Source of the DNA: Reyranella sp.
GTDB lineage: Bacteria > Pseudomonadota > Alphaproteobacteria > Reyranellales > Reyranellaceae
Reading direction: 5' to 3'
Assembly: GCF_017305915.1 (NCBI RefSeq)
Contig: NZ_JAFKJN010000007.1
Coordinates: 124,001-188,000 of the forward strand
DNA: 64,000 bases
Shown here piece after piece: positions 60,753 to 64,000 of this stretch. The translations under genes and the position numbers were made by a program. The notes beneath the pieces were generated by a model. That model was not told where the DNA came from. It searched no databases and worked only from the letters and a program-made list of their open reading frames with translations. Every line of letters begins with the position of its first letter. Position 1 is the stretch's first letter.

Positions 60753-60793
60753 CGGTCTCCTTCGCCCGCCCACAGTGCGGGCGAAGGAGACCG
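60753..60793 (+). promoter_or_regulatory. Hairpin enclosing the SDR ribosome-binding site
   Basis: GGTCTCCTTCGCCCGC and GCGGGCGAAGGAGACC form a 16-pair stem, extendable to 17 with the flanking C and G, with a 7-base loop. The right arm contains the GAAGGAGA ribosome-binding site and ends four bases before the SDR ATG at 60797, so folding would hide the start site. Confidence 0.7.
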
Positions 60794-60796
60794 TCG

Positions 60797-61522
60797 ATGC
60801 CGAAAGACAAGGTCTGCGTCGTGATCGGCGCAGGGGATGCGACGGGCGGTGCGATCGCCCGTCGCTTCGCGCGCGAGGGCTACACCGCCGTGGTCACGCG
60901 CCGCCATGTCGACAAGCTGCAGCATCTGGTGGCCGAGATCACCAGCGCGGGCGGCAAGGTCCACCCCTTCGGCTCCGACGCGCGTGACGAGGAGCAGGTG
61001 ACGAAGCTGTTCCGGGAGATCGAGACCGAGATCGGCTGTATCGAGGTTTTCGTCTTCAACATTGGCGGCAATGTCCGCTTCGACATCCGCGACACCACGG
61101 CCCGCGTTTATCGCAAGGTCTGGGAGATGACCGCCTTCGCGGGCTTCCTGACCGCGCGCGAGGCGGCCAAGGTCATGGTGCCGCGCGGGCAGGGCACCAT
61201 GCTGTTCACCGGTGCCACCGCCTCGGTGCGTGGCGGCCGCGGCTTCTCGGCCTTCGCCGGCGGCAAGCATGCGGTGCGGGCGCTGGCGCAGTCGATGGCG
61301 CGCGAGCTGGGGCCGCAGAACATCCATGTCGCGCACGTCATCATCGACGGCGCGATCGACACCGAATGGATCAAGGCCAATTTCCCCGAGCGCTACAACG
61401 CCGGGCCTGACGCCATCCTCAACCCCGACCACATCGCCGAGACCTACTGGCAGCTCCACCGCCAGCCGCGCAGCGCCTGGACCTTCGAGATGGACCTGCG
61501 GCCGTGGAAGGAGACCTGGTAA
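60797..61522 (+). CDS. SDR family protein lacking the catalytic tyrosine
   Basis: A 241-residue short-chain dehydrogenase-like protein. The dinucleotide motif is VVIGAGDATGGAIARRF at residues 8-24, and the NAG-equivalent is FNIGGN. The catalytic Ser is S143, but the Tyr of YxxxK is replaced by Phe153, with Lys157 kept (FSAFAGGK). Close relatives of this subgroup also carry Phe here, so it may have another activity or a binding role. Translation may depend on the hairpin at 60753-60793. Confidence 0.85.
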   Translation: MPKDKVCVVIGAGDATGGAIARRFAREGYTAVVTRRHVDKLQHLVAEITSAGGKVHPFGSDARDEEQVTKLFREIETEIGCIEVFVFNIGGNVRFDIRDTTARVYRKVWEMTAFAGFLTAREAAKVMVPRGQGTMLFTGATASVRGGRGFSAFAGGKHAVRALAQSMARELGPQNIHVAHVIIDGAIDTEWIKANFPERYNAGPDAILNPDHIAETYWQLHRQPRSAWTFEMDLRPWKETW

Positions 61523-61524
61523 AT

Positions 61525-61599
61525 CTGTCATCCCGAGCGCAAGCGAGGGATCTTTCCAGAATCCGAAAGATCCCTCGGCCTTCGGCCTCGGGATGACAG
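61525..61599. repeat. Palindromic repeat, second TGTCATCCCGAGCG-type copy
   Basis: The left arm begins CTGTCATCCCGAGCGCAAGC and the right arm ends CGGGATGACAG; the inner parts also pair (GGGATCTTTC with GAAAGATCCC). It is a longer relative of the repeat at 57424 and lies right after the SDR stop. Confidence 0.8.
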
Positions 61600-61623
61600 G
61601 GGTCAGCCCTTGCTGGCCGAGGC

Positions 61624-61810
61624 CTACAGCTTCTTCACGTGGTCGAGATGGGAGCGCAGCGTCGGCAGCACGTCGTTGGCGAACGGAACCCGTCGGTCGA
61701 GGGCGCGGCTGGGTTGGTTGCCGCCGCGGTCGACGGCGGGTCGACCGCGAAGGCCGGCGCCGCGGCGGCGAGAGCGACGAGAAGGATGGTGACCGAACGC
61801 TGCAGACGCT
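61624..61810 (-). pseudogene. Fragments of a decayed secreted protein gene
   Basis: On the minus strand a signal-peptide-like segment, SVTILLVALAAAAPAFAV, is followed by a short Ala/Pro-rich stretch and a frame change, after which RVPFANDVLPTLRSHLDHVK ends at the TAG at 61624. There is no ATG before the first part. The two pieces could belong to one lost gene or be unrelated scraps. I cannot name a family. Confidence 0.4.
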
Positions 61811-61813
61811 AGT

Positions 61814-62023
61814 TCAACGCCGCGGCGTCGTCGCAGCGCCGGCGCCGGCGCCGACCGCGCCGCCGATCAGGGCGCCGGTCAGCGGGCCCATGCCGGTCAC
61901 GGCGCCGATCACCGCGCCCGAGCCTGCACCGATGCCGCCGCCAGTGACGGCGCGCTGGCCCCAGGTATCGCCGCAGGCGGTGGCGGTGAGGAGGATAGCG
62001 GCGAAGACGACGAAGTTGCGCAT
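61814..62023 (-). CDS. Small glycine-zipper lipoprotein
   Basis: A 69-residue lipoprotein. The signal sequence MRNFVVFAAILLTATAC ends in a lipobox-like LTATAC with the lipid Cys at 17. The mature part is a glycine-zipper: GGGIGAGSGAVIGAVTGMGP followed by LTGALIGGAVGAGAGAATTP, which may insert in or pack against the membrane. Such proteins (YmgG/17-kDa antigen-like) are widespread in alphaproteobacteria; the role is unknown. GGGAAAGAG precedes the ATG. Confidence 0.8.
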   Translation of the reverse strand: MRNFVVFAAILLTATACGDTWGQRAVTGGGIGAGSGAVIGAVTGMGPLTGALIGGAVGAGAGAATTPRR

Positions 62024-62133
62024 TTTCTCTTTCCCTTTGGGCTGACTAGAGGGGCAGCCCCTCTCATGGGAGCTGTACGAGTCACATTGAGACGGGAAAG
62101 GGGCGCGCGGGTGTGTCGAACTTGTGGCCGAAT

Positions 62134-62724
62134 CTAGATATGCGCCACACGGCGCCGCACCCTCTCCAAAAAGGCGTGGCGGCTGGCATCGGTCGAATGG
62201 TCCATGTCGTAGTGCGCCATATAGAAAGTGCTGACGTCCCTGGCGCAGAGCGGCTTCATCCCGCGCATCAGCACCTTCTTGCCGGCATTGCCGGCAAACA
62301 GGGTGACGATCCACCACGGCGAGCCGTAGCAGGTCACCACGCCGAACAGCTTGATGTTGTGCAGCGCCGGGGTCAGGTGCCTGTCCTTCGGGTCGTAGTC
62401 GAAGGCGATGCCCGGCGCCCAGACGCGGTCGACCCAGCCCTTGAGCATGGCCGGCATCGAGAACCACCAGTGCGGAAAGCACAGGATCAGGCCCTCGACC
62501 GACTTCAGCGTCTCGCAGTAGCCGGCAACCGCGCTGCGGTCGTAGTCCTCCTGCATGTAGGTCTGCCGCTCGCGCTCGGTCATCGCCGGCTGGAAGCCCT
62601 CGCGATAGAGGTCGGTCGCGACGACGTCATGCCCGTTTCGGCGCAGCGTCTCGACGATCGCCTGGTACAGGGCGTGGTCGTAGCTCGAGGTCAGCGGATG
62701 GCAGTGGACGACCTGGATGCGCAT
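62134..62724 (-). CDS. NAD(P)H-dependent oxidoreductase (flavodoxin-like, NQO1 family)
   Basis: A 196-residue flavodoxin-fold quinone oxidoreductase. It opens with IQVVHCHPLTSSYDHALYQ, has the FAD-binding LILCFPHWWFSMPAMLKGWV and DRVWAPGIAFDYD, and the GVVTCYGSPWW turn; this is the KefF/MdaB/NQO1 pattern. It probably reduces quinones by two electrons. No KefC-type channel is nearby. It is divergent from the toxin gene, separated by 71 bp. Confidence 0.9.
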   Translation of the reverse strand: MRIQVVHCHPLTSSYDHALYQAIVETLRRNGHDVVATDLYREGFQPAMTERERQTYMQEDYDRSAVAGYCETLKSVEGLILCFPHWWFSMPAMLKGWVDRVWAPGIAFDYDPKDRHLTPALHNIKLFGVVTCYGSPWWIVTLFAGNAGKKVLMRGMKPLCARDVSTFYMAHYDMDHSTDASRHAFLERVRRRVAHI

Positions 62725-62765
62725 CTTTCGGCAAACGCGTGGTCTTCGGTTCGGTTCCGATTTGA

Positions 62766-62788
62766 ACTATACGCTCTTAGCGTATAGT
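62766..62788. promoter_or_regulatory. Palindromic operator of the HigBA pair
   Basis: ACTATACGCT-CTT-AGCGTATAGT: a perfect inverted repeat of ten-base arms with a 3-base centre, ending eight bases before the toxin GTG. This position is where the HigA-type antitoxin binds to repress its own operon. Confidence 0.75.
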
Positions 62789-62795
62789 ATCTGGC

Positions 62796-63107
62796 GTGCT
62801 GTTCATCGAGACCGCGACTTTCACGCGTCAGATCGTGGCGCTGCTATCCGACAACGAATACGCAACGCTCCAGGCCTTCCTCGCGATCGATCCGGAAAGA
62901 GGCGATCTTGTCCGCGGTGGTGGCGGCATTCGGAAGTTGCGGTGGTCGGTACAGGGACGCGGCAAGAGTGGCGGCATTCGCGTGATCTACTATTGGGTCA
63001 AGCAGAACGGCCAAGTCCTGATGCTGCTGGCCTATCCCAAGGCGCGCAAAGACACGCTCACGGACGCGGAGACTGCGATGCTGAGAAAGTTGGTGAAGGA
63101 GCTGTGA
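62796..63107 (+). CDS. higB: HigB/RelE-type toxin
   Basis: A 103-residue RelE-superfamily toxin, a ribosome-dependent mRNA interferase in characterised members. Features are LLSDNEYATLQAFLAIDPER, GIRKLRWSVQGRGKSGGIRV and YYWVKQNGQVLMLLAYPKAR, with the conserved Arg, Lys and Tyr residues. It starts with GTG. The antitoxin gene follows one base after its stop. The toxin-first order is the HigB pattern. Confidence 0.88.
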   Translation: MLFIETATFTRQIVALLSDNEYATLQAFLAIDPERGDLVRGGGGIRKLRWSVQGRGKSGGIRVIYYWVKQNGQVLMLLAYPKARKDTLTDAETAMLRKLVKEL

Positions 63108-63108
63108 G

Positions 63109-63399
63109 ATGGACAAGAAGCTGTTCGCCGAGCTGGTGACGAGCCTCAAGGAGGCGGCTGCCATTTCGAAGGGCAAGGTGCGTCCATCGCGTCAGTTCCG
63201 TGTCGCTCCGCCCGACGCTAAGGGCGTGAGGGAGCGAATCGGCCTGTCACAGAGTGAATTTGCGCGATTGATGAGGGTCAGCGTCAGGACGCTCCAGAAC
63301 TGGGAGCAACAGCGCTGCACGCCGACCGGTCCCGCCGCCGCTCTGCTGATGATCGTTGCGGCCGCTCCCGAGGTGGCGCTGAAGTCGCTCCACCGCTAA
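63109..63399 (+). CDS. higA: HigA-type antitoxin with XRE helix-turn-helix
   Basis: A 96-residue antitoxin. Its N-terminal part likely binds the toxin, and the XRE helix-turn-helix RIGLSQSEFARLMRVSVRTL and QNWEQQRCTP, near residues 43-73, binds the operator ahead of higB. The C-terminal GPAAALLMIVAAAPEVALKS is a short amphipathic helix. It lies one base behind the toxin gene and its stop overlaps by four bases the convergent frameshifted gene. Confidence 0.9.
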   Translation: MDKKLFAELVTSLKEAAAISKGKVRPSRQFRVAPPDAKGVRERIGLSQSEFARLMRVSVRTLQNWEQQRCTPTGPAAALLMIVAAAPEVALKSLHR

Positions 63400-63745
63400 G
63401 GAAAGCTCGCCGTCACCTCGATCTCGCCGACGATGGCGGCATTGAAGGCCGAAAGCTCCTCGGCCGGGATCCAATATTCCTGGTACAGGCGGCCACCGGC
63501 AGTCTGGACCTGGTAGCGATCGAGGAATTCCTTGCGGACCTCGAAGCGCGTGACAAAGCCCGAGCCGCTCGCCGGCACGTTCCAGTCGCGCGCGATCTTG
63601 ATGGCGTAGGCTTCGGTCGTCACTGGATAGAAGATCGGCTGCTCCGGCAGGCGCGGCGGAAACGCGCGCATGCCGCTCTGCTCGATCAGCGCCAGCTCCT
63701 TGGTCCGACCGGACGCCACAGGGTCACGGTCGGTCCCTCGGGCAT
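63396..63745 (-). pseudogene. Frameshifted small conserved protein coupled to ilvE
   Basis: From the ATG at 63745 the frame reads MPEGPTVTLWRPVGP and then stops; one base later the frame continues GRTKELALIEQSGMRAFPPR, LPEQPIFYPVTTEAYAIKIA, and an ending of EEYWIPAEEL-like strands to the stop at 63396. Homologues run WRPVGPKELALI without a break, so one base is missing near 63708. The start overlaps the aminotransferase stop (TGATG). The family is of unknown function. A sequencing error is as likely as a real mutation; an in-frame GTG at 63719 would give a slightly shorter protein. Confidence 0.65.
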
Positions 63746-64000
63746 CAGACTACCCGCTGGGTGCGCGACCAGGTCATGTAAAGCTCGTGCGCCTGGCGGG
63801 CGATCGGGCCGGGTTGCAGGTCGCGGCTTTCGTAGCGGCTGACCGGCTGGACCTTGCCGGCATTGCCGGTGGTGAAGAGCTCGTCGGCATCGTCGAGGTC
63901 GGCGGTCGACACCGTGCGCTCGTCGACGCGGAAGCCGGCGTTGCGCAGCAGGCTGACCGTGCGGTTGCGCGTGATGCCGGCGAGGAAGCTGCCGTTGGGC
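63745..64000 (-). CDS. ilvE: Branched-chain amino acid aminotransferase, C-terminal part
   Basis: The last 84 codons of a class IV PLP aminotransferase; the rest lies beyond the window edge. The segments PNGSFLAGITRNRTVSLLRN, then ERTVSTADLDDADELFTTGN and GKVQPVSRYESRDLQPGP match the C-terminus of IlvE/D-amino acid aminotransferase-like enzymes, which convert branched-chain 2-oxo acids to amino acids. The catalytic Lys lies outside the window. The stop overlaps the small downstream gene's start. Confidence 0.88.
   Translation of the reverse strand, partial: PNGSFLAGITRNRTVSLLRNAGFRVDERTVSTADLDDADELFTTGNAGKVQPVSRYESRDLQPGPIARQAHELYMTWSRTQRVV

Overview
The window is high-GC chromosomal DNA with tightly packed genes and many ATGA, TGATG and GTGA stop/start overlaps. 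Several markers point to an alphaproteobacterium: a class I lysyl-tRNA synthetase, an Usg-family protein, groESL behind a CIRCE operator and an RpoH-like promoter, Bug-type (TctC) solute receptors, and Rieske oxygenases of the vanillate-demethylase type. A metabolically versatile soil organism of the Hyphomicrobiales/Reyranellales type fits best; that placement is inference. The window has no rRNA, complete tRNA, insertion sequence or CRISPR array.

Layout. 1-5.6 kb: end of an FAD oxidoreductase, a methyltransferase/FMN-reductase pair, and an operon of two tandem DUF917 (S-Me-THD) proteins with a hydantoinase/oxoprolinase subunit, followed by a secreted CHRD protein. 5.6-10 kb: a minus-strand kup-hydrolase-acetyltransferase unit divergent from a cytochrome P450. 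10.0-10.9 kb: a RepA-like ATPase broken by several frameshifts, ending at the 3' half of a tRNA-Arg, probably the scar of an integrated element. 11-18.8 kb: scattered catabolic enzymes (two VOC proteins, TauD/TfdA dioxygenase, Rieske oxygenase, HpcH aldolase, GST, nitronate monooxygenase-like protein), an EamA transporter and a DUF1906 protein. 18.8-22.3 kb: a decayed Bug receptor, usg, groES-groEL and a NUDIX hydrolase. 22.2-33.4 kb: sulfurtransferase operon, AEC permease, mscL, a DHDPS-family gene divergent from a LysR regulator, a Bug receptor coupled to a PRISE-type reductase, and an LLM flavin enzyme. 33.5-41.1 kb: a 1024-residue secreted protein of unknown function beside a von Willebrand type D protein, then a DinG-like helicase. 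41.1-45.9 kb: amine oxidase, MFS exporter, lysS and an unknown protein.

45.9-53.5 kb is a co-directional stretch that looks catabolic: a SAM methyltransferase, a ureidoglycolate-lyase-like protein, a molybdopterin hydroxylase large subunit without its usual partners, two paralogous Rieske oxygenases, an HpaR-like MarR regulator and a periplasmic receptor. 54.1-57.4 kb is a second tight operon: MarR regulator, amidohydrolase, thiolase-like protein and DUF35 OB-fold protein. The rest holds a peptide-type receptor, a TetR regulator divergent from a sterol-desaturase-like gene, an SDR protein lacking the catalytic Tyr, a HigBA-type toxin-antitoxin pair under a perfect palindrome, a frameshifted small gene and the end of a branched-chain aminotransferase.

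The most unusual signal is the number of long palindromic repeats. Two form near-perfect hairpins inserted in frame within genes, one in the helicase and one at the N-terminus of the amine oxidase. Another element occurs twice, 20 kb apart and in opposite orientation, each copy carrying a consensus DnaA box.
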